NCBI GenBank assembly: GCA_039583875.1
Contig: CM077159.1
Span: 101,013,287-101,077,286, forward strand
Direction of reading: 5' to 3'
DNA length: 64,000 nt
Origin: Platanthera guangdongensis
Lineage: Eukaryota > Streptophyta > Magnoliopsida > Asparagales > Orchidaceae
This document shows positions 1 to 9,905 of this stretch, one piece after another. Each line of letters starts with the position of its first letter. Within the stretch, counting starts at the first letter, position 1. The notes under the pieces are model-generated. The model worked only from the letters and a program-made list of their open reading frames with translations. It was not told the origin of the DNA and did not search any database. The position numbers and the translations under genes are program-made.

Positions 1-336
1 TGGCATTGAATTTGAAGAAGATTGATCCTTGCCTATTCTTTCAATGCAAAATGAGACAATGGTTGGCATTGCAGTTATTACTTGATCAGTTATTTGGCGA
101 GACGTATGTGCCTACCCAAACATCCAGTCTGTTGGTTGCTGATCAATAACTCTGCATGATATTTTTATATGAAGCAACAAATTAAAAGCATATTTTGGTG
201 TCATTGTCACCTTGTTAATGTGAGTTATTTTGGAGGCAAACTTGCCTCTTAACCTGTACAACCATGATTTCTCCCTTGTTTTCGCCTGCTTGATGGTGAA
301 TGGTTGGGCTGCTTTCATGTTGTGTTGAGGTTGTGC
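1..336. other. 5' flank of the 18S pseudogene, probably decayed ETS
   Basis: This sequence directly abuts the first base of 18S and so occupies the place of the external transcribed spacer. I see no convincing protein, repeat or RNA in it. The short open frames here look like chance. The ETS assignment rests on position only. Confidence 0.4.
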
Positions 337-1448
337 TACCTGGTTGATCCTGCCAATATTCATATGTTTGTCTCAAAGATTAAGCCATGCATGTGTACGT
401 ATGAACTATTTCAGACTGTGAAACTGCGAATGGCTCATTAAATCAGTTATAGTTTGTTTGATGGTACGTGCTACTCGGATAACCGTAGTAATTCTAGAGC
501 TAATATGTGCACCGAATCCCCAACTTTTGGAAGGGACGCATTTATTAGGTAAAAGTTCGATGCAGGTTTTGCATGTTGCCCTGATGATTCATGATAACTT
601 GTCGAATCGCATGGCCTTTTTTGCCGGCGATGCATCATTCGAATATCTGCCCTATCAACTTTCGATGGTAGGATAGTGGCCTATCATGGTGGTGACGGGT
701 GACGGAGAATTAGGGTTCGATTCCGGAGATGGAGCCTGAGAGACGGCTATCACATCCAAGGAAGGCAGCAGGCGCGCAAATTACTCAATCCTAACACGGG
801 GAGGTAGTGACAATAAATAACAATACTGGCTCTTTGAGTCTGGTAATTGGAATAAGTACAATCTAAATCCCTTAACGAGGAACAATTGGAGGGAAAGTCT
901 GGTGTCAGCAGCCGCGGTAATTCCATCTCCAATAGCGTATATTTAAGTTGTTGCAGTTAAAAAGCTCGTAGTTGGACTTTGGGTTGGGTCGGTCGGTCTG
1001 CCTCTCGGTGTGCACTGTTGTGCTTATCCCTTATACTGGCGATGCGTTTCTGGCCTTAATTGGCCGGATCATTCCTCCGGTGTTGTTACTTTGAAGAAAT
1101 TAGAGTGCTCAAAGCAAGTCTACGCTCTGGATACATTAGCATGGGATAACATCACCGGATTTTGGTCCTATTGTGTTGGCCTTCGGGATCAGAGTAATAA
1201 TTAAGCGGGACGGTCGGGGCATTCCTATTTCATAGTCAGAGGTGAAATTATTGGATTTATGAAAGACGAACCACTGCGAAAGCATTTGCCAAGTATGTTT
1301 TCATTAATCAAGTACGAAAGTTTGGGGCTCGAAGACGATTAGATATCGTCCTAGTCTCAACCATAAACGATGTCGACCACGGATCGACGAATGTTGCTCT
1401 TAGGACTTCGCAGGCACCTTATGAGAAATCAAAGTTTAGGGTTCCTTG
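337..1448 (+). rRNA. 18S rRNA pseudogene, 5' two thirds
   Basis: The start TACCTGGTTGATCCTGCCA is the canonical eukaryotic 18S 5' end. Long stretches of plant 18S follow in order: the AAGCCATGCATGTG block, the CAGCAGCCGCGGTAATTCC core and the TTAAAAAGCTCGTAGTTGGA block. Many positions that are invariant in functional plant 18S differ, mostly C to T and G to A, as expected for a silent methylated copy. The gene stops at GGGTTCCTTG, where a LINE is inserted, and resumes at 54770. Together the two parts make a near full-length 18S lacking only about 35 nt at the 3' end. It is unlikely to give a functional rRNA. Confidence 0.93.
1431..1448. repeat. 18S target-site copy 1 (left of LINE-1)
   Basis: The sequence AAAGTTTAGGGTTCCTTG is 18S sequence and recurs, with small changes, at 21476-21494 and 54770-54788. 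It is the target-site duplication at the 3' end of LINE-1. Confidence 0.75.
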
Positions 1449-1506
1449 AATTTGTTCACAACCTATATATATATAATAATAATACAGAAAAGGAAAAAAC
1501 TAGATA

Positions 1507-2576
1507 TTACACATAATTGGCATCATTCGTCAAAAGCTGGGCAAGATGCGTGGGTAGGGGCATACCCCTTTCCCACTTGAACTCCAAAAAACATGCATTC
1601 CTCGCGAGATGATCTGCCACGGAGTTTGCCTTACGGTTGACGAGGGATATTTGCACGTTTGGGAAGGCAGGAAGCAGGCGGGCCACATTGGATTCACACT
1701 TGCCAATATAGCTTCCAGAAAGTATCCTGTTTAATCTTGTGCATGAGTCTGTCGAGTCCCCTTCCAAGATGGCACCAATATATCCAGAAGCATGCTGAGC
1801 GGCGAGATTGAGAGCAGTTTTTGCAGCATGAAATTCAGTCATGCTGATTGATCTACTTCTATGGGGGACGCCCAAAGCAGCGATCAGTCCACCCCAGTGA
1901 TCACGGATGGTGCATCCCAAACCGGCAACGTTGTTCTCCATTACTGAGCCATCAAAATTTATTTTTTTCCATCCGACGGGGAGGGGGGTGTACAAGTTGA
2001 CTCTGGGTTACAAGTAGACGCCCAGTGTCCGCGCGATGTATCATGTAAAGCATTTATAATAATGGTAGCTGGCTGCATATATGGCTGTCCATGAACATGA
2101 CAGTTCCTTGATTTCCACATGTAGTAAGCAATAGAGGTGAGGAAGGTTGCTGTATCTGGTTCATTGCTTGTTTGCTGATCATTTTCCAGAAATTCCATGA
2201 TTTTTCGGTTCATGGTAATGGAAGGGATTCCAAGCCGTGCACTCTCCAATTGAATCTTTGAAAAAAATCTTCATCCACTAAACATGTGCTCAATTGTTTC
2301 CTCAACCCCGCATCCCCACGGGCATAGCGCATCGTTACGGAGACGGTGATAGCATAGCCAGGAATGCGTGGGTAGTAGGGTGTTGGCGGCCCGCCAGATG
2401 TGCATCACCATTCTTGGCTGAGATTTTATTTTCCAGCAATTCTAGCCGGAGAGTGCGGACGAGAGGCATTCGGCATCATAGGTTGCAGCAGCGACCGTGT
2501 CTTCTTTCTCGATTTGGGCCCATACAAGTCTATCAGCTTCGCCCGCGCTAGCACGAGGCAAATTCTTGATGGAGAG
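1507..2576 (-). pseudogene. LINE-1 ORF2 C-terminus: zf-RVT and RNase H
   Basis: Reading down from 2576, a zf-RVT domain is visible in broken frames: LPTHSWLCYHRLRN followed by CPWGCGVEETIEHMF, with the C-x3-C and H expected of the zinc finger. Next comes an RNase H domain (2249-1507) with FDGSVMENNVAGLGCTIRD (first catalytic Asp), ILEGDSTDSC, and KANSVADHLAR near the end. This acquired RNase H is typical of plant L1-clade LINEs. ORF2 ends at 1507. Copia-A inserted at 2576/2577 and separates this part from the RT at 14688-16990. A frameshift lies around 1980 between the two open stretches. Confidence 0.8.
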
Positions 2577-2748
2577 TGTTGTAACACCCTATTACTATTT
2601 TGGGTCAGAATCACTATGTCTCTAGGAAACCAATGTTTGACCTCCTGTATAGTCACAAAGGTCAATTAGAATTGAGTCTAATGGTTAGAAGTCTAAGTTT
2701 GGAAGCTGCCCTCAAGACCAAAACTTTTTCAGTTTAAGACCAAGTCAT

Positions 2749-3034
2749 ATCGTCGAGCTCAGCACGACGATTCGTCGAACTCCGATCGACGATCGTCTAG
2801 CTCAACTTCGACAGATCGTCGAACTCCATTCGACGATCGCTGAGCTCAACTTCATCATATCGTCGAACTTCATTCGACGATCGGTGAGCTCAGTTCGACG
2901 ATCTTGACTCAGCTTTGGATCTTTATCTCTGAGCTCAGTTCGACGATCTTTGAGCTCAGATCGACGATATTTTGCTGCTGTATATATCCATATCGCTGAG
3001 CTCAGTTCAACGATAGCAAAGCTCAGTTCAACGT
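2749..3034 (+). promoter_or_regulatory. Copia-A U3 dyad array with TATA-like box
   Basis: I count four TCGTCGA and six TCGACGA half-sites in under 300 bp. Several are paired as ATCGTCGA, then 7-8 nt, then TCGACGAT, forming inverted repeats. GAGCTC lies between many of them. TATATAT at 2981-2987 is a plausible TATA box, with two decayed half-sites downstream of it. The placement suggests an enhancer or operator, which is inference. The 3' LTR copy is at 13323-13608. Confidence 0.75.
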
Positions 3035-4061
3035 TTCCAGATGACTTCAAGGATGTTTCTAGATTCAAATTCAAACCAGTTAAGGAGTTATTCTGCAATT
3101 AATTCTGAAGATTTACTAGCCGTTTTCATTCATTTCTGGACCAAGTTTCAAGAGATTTTCAAGGAATATTTCTATGTACTTTCCTCCAGAAGACATTTTT
3201 TGCAATTAAGGATGCAATTAATGCAGGCCAACAGCTATTCTTGACAAAGAATGTTTTTCCATCCAGTATCAGAGAATAAAAGAGAAGATTTTTTTGAATC
3301 TCTAAGACAGCTCACAGATACACAGACACACAGACAGACATCAGTAATTTTCAGAACAAGAACAAAAATATTCTGTCTCAAAGAATTCTCAAGAACACAC
3401 ATCCAAGGAGATCAAGTTTTTCTGAAATCCTCTGATCTCTCAGTCTCAAGTGTTCAAGGCCAACATATTTCAAGACTCCAGACATCCAACATTTCAGTTA
3501 TTGCTGAAATCATCTATTGCTGGAGTTCAACTTTTGAAGGTCTATCACCCTACAGCAAAGCTTCTTTTCCTGAAGATCTCAAGGACTCAGGGGGAGCTTT
3601 GACACCATCAATCCACATAGTCTTCTCAGCTGATCTGAGAAAGAGAAGACTTTCATCACTCTCTCACCCCCATCTCTGTAAAGGATTTCTCAAACTCCAT
3701 TCAAAAGTTTGAGTTTGGTTTTTGAGCACCTTGTCAAAAGCTCATTGGTGGCAAGACACCTGATCAAAAAATCTGATTTGGTTTTTGAGCACCTTATCAA
3801 AAGCTCATTGGTGCCCAGGACACCTGATCAACTCATCCTGCAGTGGATTCCTACCTAGGGTGGTAGAAGAGTGGATGTACCCAAGTTTAGGGGAACCACT
3901 ATATTTCCTTGTGTCTTCTGGTTTTGCTTGTCTTTATTTTTGTTTCTGGCTGTGATTATTCTGTGATTAGCTTTTGATTAGTTTAGTTCTGTGATTAGAT
4001 TTATAATTGCTTCCCTGCTCACTCACATTACAACCATTGTTGTAAAAAGTTTTAAAGCACC

Positions 4062-4093
4062 ATATACTCTATTCACCCCCCTCTAGAGTATAT
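4062..4093 (+). other. Copia-A C-loop hairpin near the 5' LTR end
   Basis: A 9-bp stem, ATATACTCT with AGAGTATAT, encloses a 14-nt loop ATTCACCCCCCTCT. It ends 20 nt before the LTR end. The 3' LTR has the same at 14636-14667. Copia-B and -C have equivalent hairpins with different stems. Confidence 0.7.
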
Positions 4094-4115
4094 CAGATCT
4101 AGCTGCTCTTTCAAT

Positions 4116-4133
4116 TGGTATCAAAGCGAGGTT
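4116..4133 (+). other. Copia-A primer-binding site (initiator Met-tRNA)
   Basis: TGGTATCAAAGCGAGGTT begins two bases after the LTR. It matches the usual plant Copia PBS TGGTATCAGAGC, which is complementary to the 3' end of initiator Met-tRNA, with one change. Confidence 0.85.
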
Positions 4134-4246
4134 AGTTAAACATACCACACCTTGGTGGTTGCACAGGCTAACAGCTGAACCCAAAAGATCCCTAGTTAGA
4201 TCTATTTTCTTTTGTAGTTTATTACTAGATTTTGTTTTCACAAATC

Positions 4247-6245
4247 ATGGCCCAAAACAAAGATTATGCTAGCACCAGACCTACAGTGTGCAATCTATCC
4301 AAGTTTGCACTTTGGAAAGCAAGGATCAGACTGTACATGAATTCTATTGACGAAGATATCTTTAACTCTGTTTTGACAGTATGTCCAAGACCTCCAGAGA
4401 ACTCAAGTACAAATGTTGTTCCACCTCCATCAGGAACAGATGCTGACATCAAGAGATGGAAGGTAGCTGATGCCAAGGCTATGAACATCTTAGCTCAAAC
4501 AATGTCTGATGACATATTTCAAAAGGTGGCTGAGTGCAATTCAGCAAAGGAAATTTGGGACAAACTCTCTGAAATAGTCTCAGGCTCAGCTGATGAGAAA
4601 GGATAGGAGATCTCACCTCATATCTCAATATGAGAATTTCAAGAAAGGAGAAACTGAGTCAGTGGGAGATATGTACAATAAACTCAGTCTAATTGTCAGT
4701 GAACTCAGGACATTGCATAAAGAGATCTCACTAACTGAACTCAATAATAAAATTCTAATGTGCTTCCCTAACACTTGGGATTCAAGAATCTGGCCAATTA
4801 AGGATGCCAGAAGTCTGAATGAGATCACCACTGAAGCTCTATTGGGTAAGCTCAAATCTTATGAGCTACTCATCAAGAATAGAGAAGAAGAACAGAAGGC
4901 TGCCTCACCAGCCACAAGAAAAGAGAAGACCATAGTCTTCAAGGCAACTGAAGATCAGCCTGAAGACAAAGTCACAGGCAATGATGAACTACTCAGTCTG
5001 TTGGCCAAAAGATTTTACAAGATGGCCAGAAAGGATTTCAGAAGGAGATCATACAAGGAGCATGATAAGCCAAGGTATGACAAGTTCATTAATAATAATA
5101 AAGAAATTGTTTGCTTTGATTGCAGGAAACCAGGGCACATAGTTCCTGACTGTCCAGAAAACAAAAACAAGGACATAAGGGACAAGAAATAAAGAAGAAA
5201 GGAGAAAGAATCCAAGAGGAATGACAATGGCAAACCCTCATCAAGCAAAAACAAACATACAAGAAAGAGGTTTGTTGCTGAATCCTGGAGTGAGACTGAA
5301 GAAGAGTCAGAAGCCTCATCCAGCTCCAGTGATGATGAAGATGATGCAGAAGAGAAAGAGTTCTGCATGATGGCAATCAATGCCTCACAACACAATTCAG
5401 AAGAAGAGGAGTCAGAGTCAGACCCAGAGACTCAACCTGAAGAAGATCAGGTAATTAGTTCTTTTGATTTTAACTCAGAGTACATTAAATCTGAATTTAA
5501 AGCATTGTGTTTAGACCTGCTAAAATCTGAGAAAGAAATTATCTCTCTCAGAAATCATTTATCTGAACATAATAATTTAAAGTTAGAAAACCTCAAACTC
5601 TCTCAGGAGTTGTCTGAGGCCAAGAAGCTTGAAGAATCCCTTAATGGGAGAAGCATCAAGCTGATGTACATCACAAGCACAGTGAACTCCAGATTTAATA
5701 GTACACTGGGCTTGGGTGCTTCATCCAGCCAACCCATAGTTCTAACAACTCCAATCAAGTTCATTTCTGACAAAGGAAAGGGAGTTGTAGAGGTAGCTAG
5801 GAAAAATTCTGATCTGCCCCAGAAAACCAAGTCCCAGCAGAAATCGTCGAACGGAGATCGACGATCGCTGAATGAAGATCGACGATCGCCGAACGCAGAT
5901 CGACGATCTCAGCCAAAATCATCGAACTCAGGTCGACGATCTCAAGTACCTGAACTCAGCCATAGTCGACCGTCGAACGGAGCTCGACGATCTGACCCAA
6001 GATCGTCGAACGCAGCTCCAAGATCGTCGAACAGAGGTCAGAGCTCTGGAAAGTTTTTCAAGGGCAAATCAAAATTCAATCCTAAGGGTCCTTCATCTCA
6101 AATCTTTAACCCTTATGCTGAATGGATTATATCTCCAAGGAGATATCATCCTGAAGGATATAAGAGTCAACCTGGGATGTCTTTTATTTCAGAATTTAAA
6201 GGTTATCAACCTAGGCCCAAGGTAAACTGGGTCAAAAACAAATGA
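4247..6245 (+). pseudogene. Copia-A gag (nucleocapsid precursor), broken
   Basis: The start is ATG at 4247 (MAQNKDYASTRP). The N-terminal half is a Ty1/Copia gag domain (FALWKARIRLYM, then AKEIWDKL and GDMYNKLSLIV). A zinc knuckle CFDCRKPGHIVPDC (C-x2-C-x4-H-x4-C) lies near 5112-5150. The C-terminal part is acidic, then basic and repetitive. There is a one-base frameshift near 4600 and an in-frame TAA at 5190-5192, where similarity continues past the stop. Codons at 5843-6035 are made from the same dyad motif as the LTR and give repeated DRRS/SSN peptides. The gag stop TGA is at 6243-6245. Pol follows in the +1 frame. Confidence 0.88.
5843..6035 (+). repeat. Copia-A dyad motif array inside gag coding sequence
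   Basis: I count three TCGTCGA and five TCGACGA half-sites, again as ATCGTCGA, 7 nt, TCGACGAT pairs, in under 200 bp of the gag frame. The translated peptide is Arg/Ser-rich (NGDRRS, NEDRRS, NADRRS). The nucleotide motif is identical to the core in the LTR and the ORF3 leader, although the surrounding sequence is not. Confidence 0.8.
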
Positions 6246-9200
6246 ATTGTCTTATGTGCAGGTGAATACCTATCCAACATCTAACCAGCAATGGTACTTG
6301 GATAGTGGGTGCTCTAAGCACATGACAGGGAACAAGGACAACCTCACTTCCTTTAGAGCCAAGCTTGGACCCAAAGTTAAGTTCGGTGATTCAAACTTTG
6401 GACAGACTAAAGGATATGGTGCAGTCCAGATTGGATCAGTAACATTCAAGAAGGTAGCTTATGTGGAAGGACTGAAGCACAACTTAATAAGCATCAGTCA
6501 GCTGTGTGATGAAGGCTATCAGGTGACCTTCAGCAAAGCATTATGCAAAATCAAGTCAGAGGACAACACAACTGTGTTGACAGGTAAAAGGAAAGGTAAC
6601 ATCTATCTAGTAGATTTTCTTTCAACAGATGTAGATATTTGTCTGTTTAATTCTGTCTGTAGACCAAATATCCTATGGGATAAGAGACTAGAACACCTAA
6701 ACCTTAGAACTATTGCTAGGCTATCCAAGGACAACCTTGTTAGAGGACTACCTTCTGGCCCCTACAAGAAGGAAGGACTCTGCAGGGCTTGTCAATTAGG
6801 CAAGCAAACTAAAAACAGCTTTAAGTCACTTAATAAGAGTGATTCACCTAGGATATTGTATCTGTTACACATGGATTTTTTTGGACCCATCACAGTACAA
6901 AGCCTAGGAGGGAAATCTTATACTTTAGTAGTTGTAGATGACTTCTCTAGATTCACTTGGGTGTTCTTTCTAAGGAAGAAGTCTGATAACTTTAAGTGTC
7001 TGACAGAGTTTCTCAAATGTATATAGATTGAGTTCAATACTCACATTGCCCTGATCAGAAGTGATCATGGGACAGAGTTTGATTCTCTTCTTATGCAAGA
7101 GTTCTGTCAGAGTGAAGGGATCAGGCATACTTTCTCAGCTCCTATAACTCCTCAACAAAATGGGGTAGCTGAAAGGAAAAATAGAACCCTTATTGAATCT
7201 GCCACTACATTGTTGTCAGATGCTCATCTACCTCTATCCTTTTGGGCAGAGGCAGTGAACACCTCCAACTATGTGCTGAATAGAAGTTTGATACATAAAC
7301 TAAAGGGAAAGACTCCCTATGAATTACTCAAAGGGAAGAAACCTAAAGTTGATTATTTTAGAGTTTTTGGTTGTATTTGCTACATACATAACAATGACAA
7401 GAAATATTTAGCAAAATTTCAAGCTAAAGCTGATGAAGGAGTGTTTCTAGGATACTCCATAATCAGCAAGACTTATAGGATTTATAATAAATCATCTCTA
7501 AAAATTGAGGAATCTGTTCATATATCATTTGATGAATCTAACATGTCTTTCAAGCAGAAGATCTCTTCTACCATAGAACTTTTGTGGGAACATTCTCTTG
7601 TTGAAGACTTGAACAAGTTACAGGTTACCCAAAGGGATGAAAGCAGTGAAGATGAAGAAAATGTTCAACATATTGAAGAACAACTTGAAGAGTCAGTTGT
7701 TGTACCACAAGAGTAAACAACAACACAGGTTGGTGAACAATCAATACCCCCTGTTGATTTAGTAACATCAAGAGACCATCCAATTTCCCAAATAATTGGA
7801 GACATCTCAGCTGGTGTGCAAACCAGAAATCAGGTCAACCAAAAACTGTTGCACACCTGCTTCCTATCTCAAATTGAACCTTAGTCCATTCAAGATGCAG
7901 AGCAAGATCCACACTGGATCATTGCAATGCAAGAGCAGTTGCATCAATTTGAAAAGAACAAAGTGTGGGAACTAGTGCCAAAGCCTAAGGATCATTTCAT
8001 TGTTGGAACAAAGTGGGTATTCAGAAACAAACTGGATGATCAAGGAGTAATTGTAAGAAACAAGGCAAGGCTAGTTGCTCAGGGATATTCTCAAGAAGAA
8101 GGGATAGACTACGACCAGACCTTTGCATCAGTTGCAAGATTGGAAACCATCAGAATATTTTTAGCTTATGCAGCACATAAAGGCTTCAAGGTATATCAGA
8201 TGGATGTCAAAAGTGCATTTCTAAATGAAGACATTAAAGAGGAAGTATATGTCAGACAACCTCCAGGTTTTATCTCTCCAACTTATCCTGATTATGTTTT
8301 TAGATTGAACAAAACATTATATGGTCTGAAGCATGCTCCTAGAGCATGGTATGAGACCCTAGCATGCTTTCTTTTGGAAAATGGATTTATAAGGGGTAAA
8401 GTAGACCAAACTCTTTTCATTAGAACCCATAAGTCTCATACCCTACTAGTACAGATTTATGTAGACGATATTATTTTTGGTTCTACTGACTCCAAATTGT
8501 GTAGAAGGTTTTCCAACCTAATGCATTCTAAATTTGAAATGAGTAGCATGGGTGAGCTATCCTTCTTCCTAGGATTGCAAGTCAAGCAACATGCTGAAGG
8601 CATCTTTATTTCTCAAACCAAATATGCAAATGAATTGGTTAAGAAATTTGGCATGTCTGAAGCATCTTGTATGAAAACACCCATGTCTACTAATGCTGTA
8701 TTGGATGCTGATGAACATGGGAAACCTGTTGATCAGACAACATATAGAGCAATGATTGGCTCTTTACGGTACCTTACAGCTAGTAGACCAGATATAATGT
8801 TTGCTACATGTATATGTGCTAGGTTCCAAGTAAGCCCTAGAGAGTCACACCTAACACTAGTAAAGAGGATTCTCAGGTATGTTAAAAGTTGTCTAAATCT
8901 AGGTCTTGGTATCCAAAAGATTCAGCATTTGATTTAACTGGATTTTCTGATGCTGACTATGCTGGATGCAGAATTGACAGGAAAAGCACCAGTGGAACTT
9001 GTCAGTTCCTTGGTGACAGAGTTGTCTCCTGGTTTTGTAAGAAACAAACTTCTGTGTCAACTTCAACTGCTGAAGCTGAATATATGGCTGCAGGCAGTTG
9101 TTGTTCACAAATCTTGTGATTCAAAACCAACTCCTAGACTATGGCTACAACTTAGAGAAGTCTAAAATCTTTTGTGATAACACCAGTGCTATTTCTATAG

Positions 9201-9409
9201 CTCAAAATCCAGTCCTCCATAGTAGGACAAAACACATAGAGATTAGGCATCATTTCTTAAGGGATAATGTTGAAAAGAACAAAATTGAACTACAATATAT
9301 CTCAACTGATTTACAAAGGGGAGATATTTTCACCAAGCCCTTGGATGAAAAGAAACACACCTTCTTCCTAAATCAGTTAGGAATGTTAGATGGAGAAAGT
9401 CTTAAATAA
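6246..9409 (+). pseudogene. Copia-A pol: protease, integrase, RT, RNase H
   Basis: Domains appear in Ty1/Copia order. The aspartic protease is [13 protein letters not shown] near 6294. The integrase has its Zn-binding region and CRACQLGKQ near 6780, HMDFFGP near 6870, [10 protein letters not shown] near 7060 and [11 protein letters not shown] near 7150. RT has WVFRNKLDD near 8010 and YVDDIIFGS near 8457. RNase H has GFSDADYAGC near 8940 and HIEIRHHFLRDN near 9235. Breaks are TAG at 7024-7026, TAA at 7714-7716, TAG near 7882, a frameshift near 8908 and TGA (a Trp position) near 9117. Most breaks are C to T or G to A changes. It follows gag in the +1 frame after a splice-acceptor-like site at 6260-6261. 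Confidence 0.9.
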
Positions 9410-9500
9410 TATCCAAGATTTTGAAAGCTTAAAAATTGACCAAGACTAGCCAAACATCTTGATTTTTCTTAGTGTCTAGAGTTTTTCTGGTCTCTGAACT

Positions 9501-9780
9501 GCGCTCGACGATTTTCCCCCAGATCGTCGAACGGAGATCGACGATTTCTGAAATCGTCGACCTGAGTTTAGCATTTCTCAGATAGTATGAACTATCTCTT
9601 CCGGTCAACGATCGTCGAACGGCGCTCGACGATTTTGTTCTTTGAACGATCGTCGAACAGAGCTCGACGCTCTCCAATATCGTCGAACGGAGATCGACGA
9701 TGTTGAAGACTCTTCAGATTCCTTTAGAAGCCTCGATCGTCGAACTGAGTTCAACGATCTTTCCAATTCTGCGTCGAACC
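9501..9780 (+). promoter_or_regulatory. Copia-A dyad array in the leader of ORF3
   Basis: Between the pol stop and the ORF3 start I count six TCGTCGA and four TCGACGA half-sites. Most form ATCGTCGA, 7 nt, TCGACGAT-type pairs. Copia-E has a different motif in the same place (58639-58970). The position before ORF3 suggests an internal control region or a binding array. This is inference. Confidence 0.7.
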
Positions 9781-9905
9781 CTAATATAAAATTCATTTTT
9801 CACCGTCGTTCTCCTTTGCGCTTTCGATTTCTCTGCAAGAACTTTCTTTCCCTCCAAACATTTTTGCACTTGGTTGTTTTGTTTGTTGAATCTTTGCAGG
9901 AAACT

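Larger units (their letters stand above)
2577..4113 (+). repeat. Copia-A 5' LTR
   Basis: It runs from TGTTGTAACACC to CTGCTCTTTCA, directly before the PBS, and matches 13151-14687 over its whole length. It contains the dyad array (2749-3034), a TATA-like box (2981-2987) and a C-loop hairpin 20 nt before its end. A 153-codon frame at 3251-3712 is open in both LTR copies but resembles no protein I know. Confidence 0.93.

Noticed and set aside
458..1204. Short ORFs across the 18S region
   Set aside because: They are readings of rRNA sequence. The rRNA identity is clear.
1461..1485. TATATA/ATAATAAT stretch as a separate microsatellite
   Set aside because: It is short and best read as the TA-rich 3' end of LINE-1.
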